DNA from: Conchocele bisecta
Taxonomy: Eukaryota > Mollusca > Bivalvia > Lucinida > Thyasiridae
Assembly: GCA_029237695.1 (NCBI GenBank)
Contig: CM055266.1
Span: forward strand, 116,825,370 to 116,889,369
Direction: 5' to 3'
Length of the DNA: 64,000 nt
The notes below the pieces were generated by a model. The model worked only from the letters and a program-made list of their open reading frames with translations, did not search any database and was not told where the DNA came from. Positions 1-11,849 of the stretch are shown one piece after another. The translations under genes were made by a program, and so were the position numbers. How positions within the stretch are numbered: position 1 is the stretch's first letter; each line of letters opens with the position of its first letter.

Positions 1-440
1 AAAACTTTGACAACCTTCATAAGGCAAGGGGTGCCCACCCACCCCACATAACCATCCTAACATGTGACCTTTATTTTTTTTACCATTGACCCTAATTTTT
101 TTTTTTCCGCATGAACGACTTGGCCATTTTTCAATCGTTAAGTTTTCCTGAGTTTACAATGGTAAGTTTTTCGTGTTTAAGTCCATTTCTCTGTTTTATG
201 TACAAACCTGGGAACCACCAACACAGACTGCTTCATTAAGCTACAAGTTTAAATTTTTGGCGGTCTACTTTTTTTTTCCTTGAAGAAGATTGCCCAAAAC
301 ACAACGTGCAAAATTAAAATCGAACCGATGGCCAGAAAACAACAATTTTAGTAATTTTATCATGTTTGTGCCATTGTATTATCTGTTAGAACTGTTTACC
401 CATCCCCCGTATCTATGCCTTGAACAAAAACGGCCTTATT
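1..440. repeat. Interspersed repeat, partial copy at window edge
   Basis: Carries the phrases gtttaagtccatttctctg, caaccaccaa-like spacing and ccttgaagaag...acaacgtgcaaa, which recur at 2338-2520 and 16540-16830. The left end is cut by the window. Reading frames here are short and not convincing. The stretch 440-890 shows nothing further that I recognise. Confidence 0.55.
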
Positions 441-889
441 GGCTTTGCCTCTTTCTTTTTTCTTGAAAAGTTACAGTTAACCCTAAGACCGACCGTTACA
501 CACAACAATTGTCGTCTGCTTTTGCCTTTATATCTTGCCTTATTTCTCAATAAAAACATGTTTTTGACAGCACTTGGAAATGGAAATGATTCTGAAGTGC
601 TGTCATAGCATGTTGTAAATTATTTTAAAGTGCTGTCAAAGCATGTTTTTGATGATAAAAATGGAAAATAGAAGACAACAAAAAATTAAGATAGCTGTGT
701 AAGGGTTAAGCCACACATGAAAACTAGTATACACAACAATTTATTGGGACACACATTACTGGTGTATCACCTTGATTATGTTTCTATGCTAGAGCTATCA
801 CCTTGCCAATAATTAATGTCCTATATAGCATGATTTGTCCAAATATTATGAAAATGCATGCTACAAAAGTGGACAATATTTCGTAAACA

Positions 890-1096
890 TTGATTTTTAG
901 CCGGGTTTTAAAAAAAGAAATCCCGGCTATTGGATTGGCGAAAGCCGGGTGGCGGGCGGCGTCCACAATCAATGTTATGTTTTCTGTTAAATATCCATTT
1001 CTCTGTTACTGTACAACCTAGGACCACCAAACTTTGACAGCTTCATAAACAAGGGATGCCCACCATATACCACTATCCGAACATGTGACCATTTTT
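890..1096 (+). repeat. Interspersed repeat with hairpin head (family 1)
   Basis: Starts with a small hairpin (agccgggtttt ... aaatcccggct), followed by attggattggcgaaagccgg and a GC-rich stretch, then a body with cgtccacaatcaatgtta and accaccaaactttgacagc. Further copies of this head are at about 4848 and 55850. Non-coding, and probably a non-autonomous mobile element. Confidence 0.6.
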
Positions 1097-2315
1097 TAGC
1101 TCGCCTGCATGAAGTGCAGAAGAGCTTATGGCATACCCCCGGAGTCGTCGCCGTCCACAAACTTAACGTTGGGGTAAATGTCTTATAACTTCTGTTTCCT
1201 TCCATGGAACACCTCGTTATTTCATACATGCATTCCTCAGATGACCCTCTGTCATGCTGTAGCAAATCCATGACCCAGCCGCCACCCCTTTCCCCAAGGT
1301 CAAGGTCACAAACTTAGCACATTCATAAACTTAACGTTTGTAAATGTCTTATAACATCTGTTTCCTTTCATGGAACTCCTTGATATTTCAGAGATGCATT
1401 CATTTGATGATACTCTATCATGTTATAGCAAATCCATGGCCTAAAAATGTACAAGGATATGACAAGGTTGGATTTTTCTTTCTTAGGAGTAAGTGAACCT
1501 ATTGTTTAGTGCATGCAGAACCAGTACAGACTGGCTGCAGGTCATGTACAAGTGGGTCCCACAGCATCCATACGAATAGTGAAAGTAGGAGAGACTGGCC
1601 TTATTGGATGGCATTCGGTTAAATTATATAGTAAAACTATTTGGTGGTGTCTAACCTATAGCAAATTTATGACCCACCGCCCATCCCTTACCCCAAGATC
1701 AAGGTCACAAACTTAGCACATTCATAAACTTAACGTTCGGGTAAATGTTGTGTAACTTCTGTTTATTTACAGGGAACACCTAGATATTTCATACATGCAT
1801 TCATCTGATGATACTCTATCGTGCTATAGCAAATTCATGACCCACCCCTACCATTTTCCCAAAGTCAAGGTCACAAACTTAGCACATTCATAAACTTAAC
1901 GTTGGGGTAAATGTCTTATAACACCTGTTTCCTTTCATGGAACGCCTTGATCTTTCATACATGCATTCATCTGATCATACCATATCGTGCTATAGCAAAT
2001 CCATGACCCACCGCCCACCCCTTACCCCAAGGTCAAGGTCACAAACTTAGCACATTCATAAACTTAATGTTGGGGTAAATGTCTTATAACATCTGTTTCC
2101 TTTCATGGAACGCCATGATAGTTCATACATGCATTCCTCAGATGACCCTCTATCATGATGTAGCAAATCCACAACCCACCACCCAACCCTTACCCCAAGT
2201 TCAAGGTCACAAACTTAGCTGGTTCATAAACTTAACGTTGGGGTAAATGTTGTGTAACTTCTGTTTCTTTTTTTTATAACTTCTGTTTCTTTACAGGGAA
2301 CGCCTTGATATTTCA
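1097..2315 (+). repeat. About 168-bp tandem array with hairpin head (family 2)
   Basis: Opens with agctcgcctgcatgaagtgc, a short hairpin head, then runs into about seven tandem units whose start phrase ggtcaaggtcacaaacttag recurs about every 168 bp (for example about 2031 and about 2199). Each unit contains cataaacttaacgtt, tttcatggaac and catacatgcattc. The same unit forms arrays at 11850-14450, 35810-37030 and, diverged, at 54950-55480. Confidence 0.85.
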
Positions 2316-2833
2316 TAACTACAGGGTTAAATGTTCACGTCTATTTCTTTTCCTTGAAGAAGTCGCCCAAACACAACGTGCAAATTAAATCATCTGATGC
2401 AGAAAAGAATATTTAATAGTATTTTGTCATGTTTGTGCCATTGTATTATCTGTTACCCAAGTATCTATGCCTTGAAAAAACCCGGCCTTCGTTGCTTTGC
2501 CTCGTTTCTTGTAATACTTATATTGCCCTTAGAATTGCATCATGCCATACACCATTCCATAAATACTATGTTTAAAGCCATGTTGTGCTTTTATGGAAAA
2601 GAAACGATCAAGCATCTGCTAGTGGTTTACATTAGAAACTAGAAATTACAGTACGCCATACGGTCTTTAAAATCAATCCACCATGACCTACTTTTCCCCA
2701 CATCTAATACTTATCCATCTTCTAACTCTATACTGCGGTCTCTAAAGGCTATGACCACCATACTTATTTCACTGCGAAAGCCATGTTATGCAGTAAAGTG
2801 TGATGTTTACTGTACAAGGTTGTGTGTTTCCAG
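2316..2833. repeat. Intron segment before exon a, duplicated at 16637-17149
   Basis: This intronic stretch, ending exactly at the splice acceptor tgtgtttccag of exon a, is repeated almost base for base at 16637-17149. It marks the upstream part of the large tandem duplication that also copied exons b and c. Its first 200 bp also belong to an interspersed repeat family seen at 280-510. Confidence 0.85.
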
Positions 2834-2908
2834 GTGATGACCCAGTACGATGGTAAAGCCAAGGGCTTCGGCTTCGTCAGTTATGAAGAACCGGAAGCTG
2901 CAGAAAAG
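2834..2908 (+). CDS. PABPC1: PABP exon a: RRM3 RNP1 segment
   Basis: A 75-bp exon encoding 25 residues that start VMTQYDGKAKGFGFVSYEE and end AAEK. This matches the beta-2/RNP1 part of RRM3 in animal cytoplasmic PABPs, and the RNP1 core KGFGFVSY is intact. The acceptor is tttccag just before position 2834 and the donor is gttagt from 2909. Start and end are both in phase 0. The exon lies outside the duplicated block: its second copy is missing, although the acceptor that preceded it survives at 17147-17149. Confidence 0.93.
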
Positions 2909-3022
2909 GTTAGTACCTTTCTGTATGTCATGCTATTCTTATGTGTGTTTCAAATTGCTATTTAAAGACTTGTCACTACAGAATTCTGGATGGCACATGC
3001 GGTAAGACAATAAATGCTTTCC

Positions 3023-3345
3023 CAGGGCTCCCAGAAACAAGTTTATGCCAGGGGTCATTAGACTCCTCTGCATTTTTGGAGTCATTTGGTCAAACTTAGG
3101 AGTCAGAAGTCATTTGACGTCTAATTAGATCAACAAACTTACTGCAATTTCAAATGGAAAAGTATTAGCTCACAAATGATATATTTCTGCATTATTATCA
3201 AATAAAATTGTCCAACCTAAGAGCAAATGCAATTATTACAATTGAATGACTCTTAAACTCAATTGGCACTTGCCAATTGAGTTTAGGAGTCAATTCCTAA
3301 AGTTCTGAGTAATTGACTCCTTTTTGGGAGTCATTGGGAGCTCTG
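3023..3345. mobile_element. MITE-like element with CAGRGCTCCCA ends
   Basis: The left end cagggctccca (3023-3033) and right end tgggagctctg (3335-3345) are inverted with one mismatch. Inside is a long hairpin around 3244-3300 (actcaattggc ... gccaattgagt). The flanks tgctttcc and cttcc are similar but do not give a clean target duplication. The second duplication copy starts inside this element at 25415, so the element's left end is missing there. Confidence 0.5.
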
Positions 3346-3844
3346 CTTCCGATCTCGAGTATCATGGTGGCATTGTCATCAATACTTTGGACAAACACAA
3401 ATGTTTGCTTATCTTCTGTGTCCGTTGGATTTGTTGTCACACTTCATCAGTAGATTCTTCACATAGTTAACCATTCTGTATAATTTAAGTGAGATTTTTT
3501 ATCCAACACCTGGCTCATTGATTATCTCACTCTTTTGGGCTTTTGTCATGTAACTCTAGGCTTCCATGTTCTGTGAACATGTTTTACATTCAATTTTTGT
3601 TTTATTGTGTATGAGTCCACAGGCATTCGGCATGTTTCGGCTTTCATCGTATAACTATATATATGAACAAGGCTTCTAACTTTGGTCGGACATGACTTCG
3701 TATCATAACAAATTCCGTAATTTTATTATATGGAGTTATATCGATGATATGCCTGTGGATGAGACTGCACTCCAGTGATCGCCTGTATTAAATAAAAACA
3801 ATTGGATACTGAATTTAATGGTGAGATATATATTTATTCTGTAG

Positions 3845-4260
<416 letters not shown>

Positions 4261-4401
4261 CATGATGGGTGCTTCATTGATGGAATGGAGACAGTGCAGA
4301 TCCTGCTCCGGGGGCCGTTTCACTAAACTTTGTACAACTAAGATGTTTGTAAGGGCAAAATTATGATAGTCTGTAAATTTCACATTGACAATCTTTTCTT
4401 G

Positions 4402-5308
4402 TAAACAATTACAGCCCTTCCAGCGGTCCTATAATTCCTATAATTCCTATATTTTTCAGACTTTTTCAAAATAATATCCTATATTTTGGGCAAAATTCCT
4501 ATAATTCCTATATATTTTTTGGGTAAGCAAAAGGTTGCTTTTTCTTTGGTTAACATAGAACTTTTTTGTTAAATTTGTTGCACTAAATTCATCATGCAAT
4601 TTAAAGGACATCCATAAGTATTTATTAATGTGATGTTGACATCATTTCAACAAAATTAATTTATGTAGTACCATGATGTGTGGCATTCTTAATTGTTTTT
4701 CAAAAATCCCTTTTTTAATGTAATAAGTTAAGGTAAATGACTTATTTGCACAAATAAATGATTTGTGGTGGAACGCGGCTGGCTAGAATGGGTGTTGGGA
4801 GGCCAGATATAGTGTCCTATATTTTTTTGAAAAAAATCCTATATTTTTAGCCAGGTTTTTTTTAAAAAATCCAGGCTATTGGATTGGCGAAAGCCGGGCG
4901 GTTGGCGGGCGGGCGAGGGCGGGCGGGCGGGCGCGCGGGCGGGCGGCGGCGGTCGGGGACGGCGGCGGGCCGCGTCCACAATCAATGTTAAGTTTTCGTG
5001 TTTGAGTCCATTTCTTTGTTACTGTACCACCTAGGACCACCAAACTTTCACAGCTTCATAATCAAGGGGTGCCTACCACATATCACTATCCAACATGTTA
5101 CTTTTTTTTTCACTTGACCCATTTTTTCCGCGCAATCGACTTAGCCATTTTCAATGTTAAGTTTTCGCGTTTTCAATGTTAAGTTTTCGTGTTTAAGTCC
5201 ATTTCTTTGGTACTGAACCACCTAGGACCACCAAACTTTCACAGCTTCATAACCAAGGGGTGCCTACCACATACAACTATCCTTTTTATTGGATTTACAT
5301 TTATTGAG
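4402..5308. repeat. Insertion in copy A: TCCTATATTTT element plus family 1 repeat
   Basis: This stretch has no counterpart at the equivalent place of the second duplication copy (about 26745). It is made of an AT-rich repeat with many taattcctat/cctatatttt phrases in both orientations (about 4420-4860), followed by a copy of the hairpin-headed repeat seen at 890 (about 4848-5290), including a G/C-rich cggcgggcggg stretch. No coding potential is seen. Confidence 0.6.
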
Positions 5309-5832
5309 CATACGCTGCATATGTAAATCCATCAATTGAAATTTCCGGACGATCCTAAATTTGCACTTACAAAGTTTAGTGAAACGGCCCCAGATGCACA
5401 GGCTAATCTGGAACTACACTGGTCGCAATACTTATGTGATTTTTGACGAGTACATCTCCTAATCAAGTATCACACTCATGTAGCCTGATAGCTATCTAGA
5501 TTGCTGGTTAGAAAGCATGACAGGTAGTTTGTTGGTGGAATGGCGAACAGTGCAGATCCTGATCAGACTTGAGGATGCACTGGCTGATCTGGATCTACAC
5601 TGGTCTCAAAGCCTACACCAGAACCAAGGTAATTGTTTCCTGTAAAAACACGGCTCCAAAAAACCCTAGAGCATGACGTGTGTCGTGGCTCCTCCCAGGT
5701 ACAGTAATACAGGCTATGGAAGTAGGTAGGCACGAGATAGTCTATGGCTTTGTCACATCCATTTTCCCTGCTGCTTTATAGATACATGTATTTGCAAACC
5801 ATAAATGACATGTATCAAGTTATATGGCTTTT
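5309..5832. repeat. Intron with fragments of a short MITE family
   Basis: Shared with 30228-30770 of the second copy. Contains several fragments with ctgatctggatctacactgg and its relatives, which also occur at 7635, 29890, 31450 and inside the perfect-ended 148-bp element at 41722-41869. No gene is seen. Confidence 0.5.
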
Positions 5833-7028
5833 TAGCTCACCTGAGCGAAGCTCATGTGAGCTATTGTTACCGCAATGTGTCCGTCGTCTGTCGTCGTCCG
5901 TGTCGTCCGACGTCGTCCGTGAACATTTTCAAACGTCTTCTCCTCGGTAACCATTGGGTCTATAGTCACCAAACTTCATGGTCATGGTCCTTAGGTAGGG
6001 GGATTACAAAATTGTTAAAATGACGGCATTACGTAATCCAAGATGGCCGCCGTCTAAAAATAGCACAAATTCTTAAAAAATCTTCTTCTCAAGAACCGCC
6101 AACCGGATTTTCGACAAAACTTGGTAGGAATGATCGATGTACATTGCTCTTTCAAAGTTGTTAAAATGGTGACCCCGGGGTCAAAAATGGGCGTGGCCCG
6201 TGGGGTCAAATTGGGGTCCAATTTTATTTTTGACTGAATATGGTCATATCATATACCAAATTGAAGGTATCAATGAGTCGATCACTCTGGTGCATTTTTT
6301 GTCGAAATCGGATTGTTATGTCATCCAAGATGGCCGCCGAAAGGTCAAAAGGTTGTTCTTTTATTAGAGATTTCAAAATTCTTCTTCACATGAACCGCTT
6401 GGCCCATGGTAGCCAAACTTAAAAGTTATGGTTCATGGGTGAAGCCTTTTCAGATTTGTTAAAATGGAGGTCATCTCTAATCCAAGATGGCCGCCATCTA
6501 AAAATAGCATAAATTCTTAAAAAATGTTCTTCTCGTGAACTGCTGGCCGGATTTCGACGAAACTTTGTAGGAATGATCGATGTACAATGCTTTTTCAAAG
6601 TTGTTAAAATGGTGACCCCGGGGTCAAAAATGGGCATGGCCCGTGGGGTCAAATTGGGGTCAAATTTTATTTTTGACCGAATATGCTCATGCCATATATA
6701 AAATTGAAGGTATCGATGAGGCGATTGCTCTGGTGCAATATTTGTCGGAATCGGATGATTATGTCATCCATGATGGCCACCAAAATGTCCATTTATTCAA
6801 GATTTTGAACGTCTTTTTCTCAGGAACCACATGGCCGATGCTGGCCAAACTTAAGATCCTTGGGTGAAGCATTTTCAGATTCTGTAAAATGAGAGTCATC
6901 GCTTAATCCAAGATGACCGCCATCTAAAAGTAGAACAATTTTTTTAAAACACATGAACTCAATGTCACATTCTCCTCTGGTGTTCATGGAGTCAGGTGAG
7001 CGAATTAGGGCCATCATGGCCCTCTTGT
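5833..7028 (+). mobile_element. Helentron-like non-autonomous element, full length
   Basis: Begins tagctcacctgagcgaagc, with a hairpin that pairs gctcacctgagcgaagctc-like arms, and ends tcaggtgagcgaattaggg, then the hairpin gggccatcatggccc and tcttgt. The subterminal gctcacctga/tcaggtgagc pair is inverted. The paralogous intron has an uninterrupted site at 30770/30771 (ggcttttattaaattgc), which fixes the ends and shows insertion between T and A with little or no target duplication. The body repeats phrases such as aagatggccgcc and aacttcatgg twice. It has no credible coding sequence. A second copy is at 56732-57762. The structure resembles Helentron-associated elements, which is my inference. 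Confidence 0.7.
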
Positions 7029-7699
7029 ATTAAATTGCAATTGTATGCACAGCTATACGACTTGATCACTGGTGACTTGCCGCCATATTTCCTGATCAGA
7101 TATGTAGTTTTGTCTGGCCAATTCTTCAAATTTGGTTTGCTTTGCTGCCGATTTACAAGATGGTAACCTGGACTTATGGCTGGCCTAGCAGTTTTGGAAT
7201 GGGTGGCCCGCTGGGCTAATGCTCTACATCTCTGGTTTTCTGACATTTAAAACACTGGACCTGCCGGTATACAACATTGCTTCTGAACGGATGTAACACA
7301 CCTATCAATAAATAAAAACTGGTAGCCACTGGGTAACGGTCTATGGATGTGTTTACATTCAGAATTCGGTACAACGGCACATGTTACAATGGCATATTCG
7401 CCTCCCGGCACAATAAACCGCAAAACGAATCGGCACGCTCTTTAATCTGCTTGGTAGATGTAATGTGATTAGCAGTAAGATCGAGACGAGACTACAGAAT
7501 CCCAAAAACCCTGGAGCTTGGTGTGTGCCGCACAGTCTGATCAGGATATGCACTGTTCGCCATCGCATCGATGAAACACCTGTTGTGCTTCTAACAAGCA
7601 ATATACAGATTGTCAGAAATCACAAGTTTTCTATTTGATGAGGATCTACACTGGTAGCAAAACCATCAAGTCCCATTTCTCCAGTCACAGCTAAGCGGA
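7029..7699. repeat. Intron shared by both copies, with a 205-bp deletion
   Basis: Matches 30771-31520. Relative to that copy it lacks about 205 bp after ggtgtgtgcc (near 7530), including the left half of a small inverted-repeat element. It also has about 110 extra bases around 7285-7395. No gene is seen. Confidence 0.55.
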
Positions 7700-8012
7700 A
7701 TAGATATGTCAGATAATTGTGCATTTTGTGATACAAGCATGACATTTGGTACACTGTTAGGAAACATTATTTTAACTATATTTAGCTATAGGGACATCTT
7801 AGATTTGTCACATGATAAAAATGGCAGCCATTTTCCAAAATGGCCGTCAACAATATTATGTGGATATGGGTAACTGGCATAATTTCACTGAAATAGTAAT
7901 AATATCATTCTTTTTTTATCCCACAACGTATATAGTACCGGTATCATAGATTTGAATATTATTCACATAAATATCTGAAAATGGCGGCCGTTTTAAAAAT
8001 GGCTGCCACAAT
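7700..8012 (+). repeat. Terminal region of Academ-like element A (two subunits)
   Basis: Contains tgatacaagcatgacatttgg followed by aaatggcagccattttcc/aaaatggcc, then a second subunit ending aaaatggcggccgtttt and aaaatggctgcc (7978-8005). The same arrangement, with tacaagcatgaaacttgg, ends the element around 18780-19120 and, inverted, 25165-25325. I read it as the terminal repeat of the element that carries the minus-strand nuclease gene at 8549-11405. Confidence 0.6.
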
Positions 8013-8548
8013 AGCACGAAAAATCTTATATTTTCAAAGTTTTATTTATTTGATCTATTTGATAGTGTTATACCACTTACGGTATGCCACATTAAGTGTA
8101 GATGGTATTTGGAATGATGAATGCAAACAAAACATAGCAGTGATTCATGTCTTTACTATTGTAGTAAGGAAAACTGTAACATTTCCCCACCCACCCTAAA
8201 TTACATATGATTTTACATTCGTCATATTGTTCTGTGTTTTCGCAGGGCTACACTGATAGGTATGTCTGTAAACTATTAATGATGTTTGATACTGATGACA
8301 CATGAAACATCCCTTACAGGTATGCATATATGATATGCATACATGCTATTATGTGATCCATGTAGTCGACATTACAGGCCATCAGTTACAGATTTACTAT
8401 AAAATGATGAGTTGTACCTGGTACATCAATAGTAATTAATAAACTCTGGCACATACTTGTATGTGTGTTCACATTATAAATTACTGTTAAAGACACTATG
8501 TCTCAGATATCCAATACGTGAAATGACAATGACTTATGTTGCATGTAT

Positions 8549-11405
8549 TTAACAGCGTTTACATTCACCACCACACTGGCATAGAGCAGTACATGGAAGT
8601 GCTGCCTTACTACATTTGCACTGTCTCCTGCGTCCCCTTTTACAGCTACACCTTAAGATATCTCGGCAAGCCTTTGTAGCTTCCGGCTGAGTAGGCCAGA
8701 ATAATTCTCACTCATTATTGTTGCCGTTTTTCCAACCCCAATCAATTAGTATCGAAGCACCGGGGCTGCAATAATCATTTGACCCCGGCAGTGACCTGCT
8801 TGATATGCCGCCCTTCTAGTGTGCTGTATAAGCACTGATTTTGTCGGTGGGATATTATCAAGTGGTTTGTGTAAAGCACTACTTTCGCGCCTCATTAACA
8901 CTATAAAGTTCGCTTGTCCGGTCATACAACAAAACTACAAAACGTTTGAGTGGTTGAATTCAGTCTTCTATGGACTCTGGTGCAGATGCCATAGCACACA
9001 AAGCTGGTGTTACTCCACCATATGCCTTCCAAGTGTCACAGGCAGTCCACTTACCCCTACCGCCAAAACATGATACTGTGTCACATCCCGTAAATGAGTG
9101 AAACATTGGTTGAGCAACACAGCGATCTGGGCCCAATTTCGTTGCCATACCATGTGCGGACAAGAGCCGGAAATGTTTTCCTGTTCCAAATGCTACCCAC
9201 AACTCAGTATTAAGACGCTGGGCTGATGTTTGTGCCAAAACGAGAACATCCGTGTCAACAGTAAGTATCGATATGTGTGTATATCCTTCTTTCACGGCAT
9301 GTGAAGGGTAAATTAACGGTACGGGTTCCTCCTTATGCCTGTTTTGGTCCTCAGGTACCTTTTTGTCTTTGGCTCTTTTGCTCCCTGGGAGTTGAATTGG
9401 GTTATTGCCCATTATAAAAGTAGTAAGATTATTACTGATCCTACTGCTTTTGGGAGGGGGCCAAGTATTTCTGGTGTGGGGAGCACCTGGCAGGATTATT
9501 CGATTTCGGGGCTGAATATATAGCTTTTTTTATTGTAAATATTCAGTTCTGATTTTGGGATTCCCCCCCCCCCCCCCCCATTTGTACATGTACTTGAACA
9601 TGTACATGTACTTGTACAGGTAATTTATGGGATTTAGTACTAAACCCATTGACCCGGCCTTAGCTGTTGATAGGCCGTTAAACCCCAACAAACAAACAAA
9701 TCTTTCAGCTTCCAAATGAAGCAAAATATGGGTATCAGCTTCCACATGGGTACAGGGTACAAGAGCCGACATATATCTTGCCAGTGTACACAGGAAATCA
9801 GTATGGTATGTGTCAATTACTTGTTTGTCACTTTCGATGCGATGCTAGATGTGTTGCCAGATAGGCAAATAGTTTCATCTTGTTTTCATCAATCTGAAGA
9901 AACTCTTGCCAGTTTCCAGGAACTGTATTTGATGGTGCTACATGTCTGCGTCTCTTACTTCGTGTATCTGGCTTCAAACTATTTGTCTTATACTCATCCC
10001 AAGCTACATCCAGCATACTTCATATGCATACGCAATAAGAACACATCCGTTGCATAGTCATTACATGTAATGGTAGTTGCGAGATCGAAGCATGACTATG
10101 GCAGCACCGTCAATGATGACATCAGCACTCATAGAAACTGGAGCATTTTCTAGCACAGGGAGCATATCTTCCAAACAGCCTACGAGGTCAAATTTAGTAC
10201 CAGTGTTCATGCTGCCCATGTGTGATAAAGATGGAGGATATGCATGGTTTTCATGCTAAAACAACTCTTCAAGATATCCACCTCTCGTTTGAGACGGGAC
10301 ATAACATATCGATAAGTAAAGAGGGTACAGTCAATCTTCAAAGACGAGAGCTGCAACTGTGATTCCTCACGGAATGGAGATCGACTGAATAGGGCGAGAT
10401 TGTTTCTCTTTATAGGGTCGGCAATATAGGTTGTTTGGCTTATAATGTGATCTTGTGCATATGCCTCATATTGCTGCTGGCCAAGTTCCTCAATATGGCA
10501 CACAGAAGATATTACTTCTGAATTCAGAATACATGTATATCTGGCGTCTAGTACCAGGTAGTTCATTGCTACTATCAGTAAAAGTATTCCCCATCTCCTC
10601 TACAACTTTCGTCAGTGAGTCCACGTCCCAACCGAAATCTGCATGTACATGAGTGTTATGGTCTTTATGGTTAACTTTTAACTCATTTCTGTCCTGCTCT
10701 GAAGTATCGAATTCCCCGATCAGTCTCGCCATTTCGGGTCCATATACCATCCATCGTCGCAATGCAGATGGGATCTCTGTTAGACCATCCTCTTTCACTT
10801 TGGTGTTATTCTGTTCATGGGCCTGGTTTGTAGCGATAGCAGAGAACAGACGTGCAGTCTTTCTTATCGTGAAGTTGCCTTTGGCAAACTCTGCATACAC
10901 GTCAGGGTGGTTTGTATGCAGTGTAGTAGTGTCTCGCAGATGAATTGGTATCCACTGACATAATGTGCGTGATCTAACGCAAATAACCATGGTTCTATCT
11001 TTGGTAAATAATCAATATAGAGTAGGACGTCAGCTTCTCTTATGGATCTAACAAATACCATCACGATCAGTTCCAGTTGCACGATACTCATCCAAAACTT
11101 GAACTGGGGACTTACTGTGGATCTTTCAGAATACCAGACATCCAGGGACAATACCGTTACATTTGATATATCTTCCACACATTCACAATAGTTGGAGTAA
11201 GATTTCTGCAGTAACATATACTGTGCCGAGGCTGTGATGTGGTGGGAGCATCTGGTACGCGTTACATGACATGCATTTAGAAAGGAATCTGCTGTCCCAG
11301 ATGAAACAACAGAATCGACTGTCAGTGCAGATGTCCAAGAAGGTAGCATATCATCTTCATCGCTTTCATCTCGATATGAAGGCCACCAAATAATATTTCA
11401 GATGT
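8549..11405 (-). pseudogene. Academ-like transposon protein, copy A (C-terminal two thirds)
   Basis: Read on the minus strand in several frames. In order: FGGLHIEMKAMKM (about 11370-11400); HVTRTRCSHHITASAQYML; the FALDHAHY and HLRD block; QAHEQNNTKVKEDG (about 10815) and ALRRWMVYGPEMARLIGEF; DGAAIV (about 10100); VPGNWQEFLQIDENK (9840-9930); VEADTHILLHLE (about 9740); VDTDVLVLAQ (about 9240); FTGCDTVSCFGGRGK (about 9075); then IPPTKSVLIQHTRRAAYQAGH and a Cys-rich tail ending CTALCQCGGECKRC before a stop at 8549-8551. The spaced acidic motifs D, E, D-D and GCD...GRGK match the layout of XPG/FEN nucleases. The N-terminal third is absent. The gene is broken by frameshifts and by an insertion at about 9310-9715, so it is inactive. 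Confidence 0.75.
9310..9715. mobile_element. Insertion within nuclease gene A with SINE-type 3' tail
   Basis: Separates two parts of the nuclease module that should be adjacent (EADTHILLHLE and KEGYTHISILTVDTD). It ends in gctgttgataggccgttaaa followed by ccccaacaaacaaac, a tail typical of molluscan SINE-like repeats. It also has a C16 run and tacatg repeats. The same insertion sits in the other copy (about 32935-33350), so it is older than the duplication. A tRNA-like head is not obvious. Confidence 0.5.
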
Positions 11406-11849
11406 ATCCTGACACGGAGCACATTTTTATCAGCGCACGTCGGGATTATCATTTGAAGACGCAATATATAAAGCTAATTGTTTTCTGTTACATATAAACG
11501 AGATTACGCTGTATGAAGTAAAGACAAAATAGTACAAAATGATGTCCCGAATGTGATTGTTCCGATACAAATGTATTAGAATCCCATTATAATTCACAAA
11601 GCAATACATATACACACATATATATGTTATATACCTATTGTAACAGTAAATATTACAGTGTATTAGTTATGTTATCATCATGAGCCACGAAAACGCATGG
11701 CAAAACATTCCGTGATATATTTTCCACTAGAATAAATAAAATCAAATTCTGGTAATAAGCTAATATGGGATTTCAGTGGTTAAGGTAATGTTACGTTTTC
11801 TTCATTACAATACAAATTAAACGATTCGCAGTAGTTCTGAATTACACCA
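11406..11849. other. Intron shared with 35220-35642, no gene seen
   Basis: AT-rich, nearly identical in both duplication copies. It lies just upstream of the broken nuclease genes but does not continue their homology. The copies diverge after gcagtagttctgaatta: this one enters a satellite array, the other continues into a further terminal-repeat fragment. Confidence 0.5.

Noticed and set aside
1097..2315. CRISPR or rDNA-spacer interpretation of the 168-bp repeats
   Set aside because: Whole units repeat without spacers; no rRNA sequence nearby.
8819..9073. Small secreted or Cys-containing peptide (84 codons), repeated at 32444
   Set aside because: Antisense of the conserved C-terminal block IPPTKSVLIQHTRR of the nuclease protein.
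9716..10057. Plus-strand frame of 113 codons, repeated at 33400
   Set aside because: Antisense of the nuclease protein segment EFLQIDENK; duplicated only because the whole block is duplicated.
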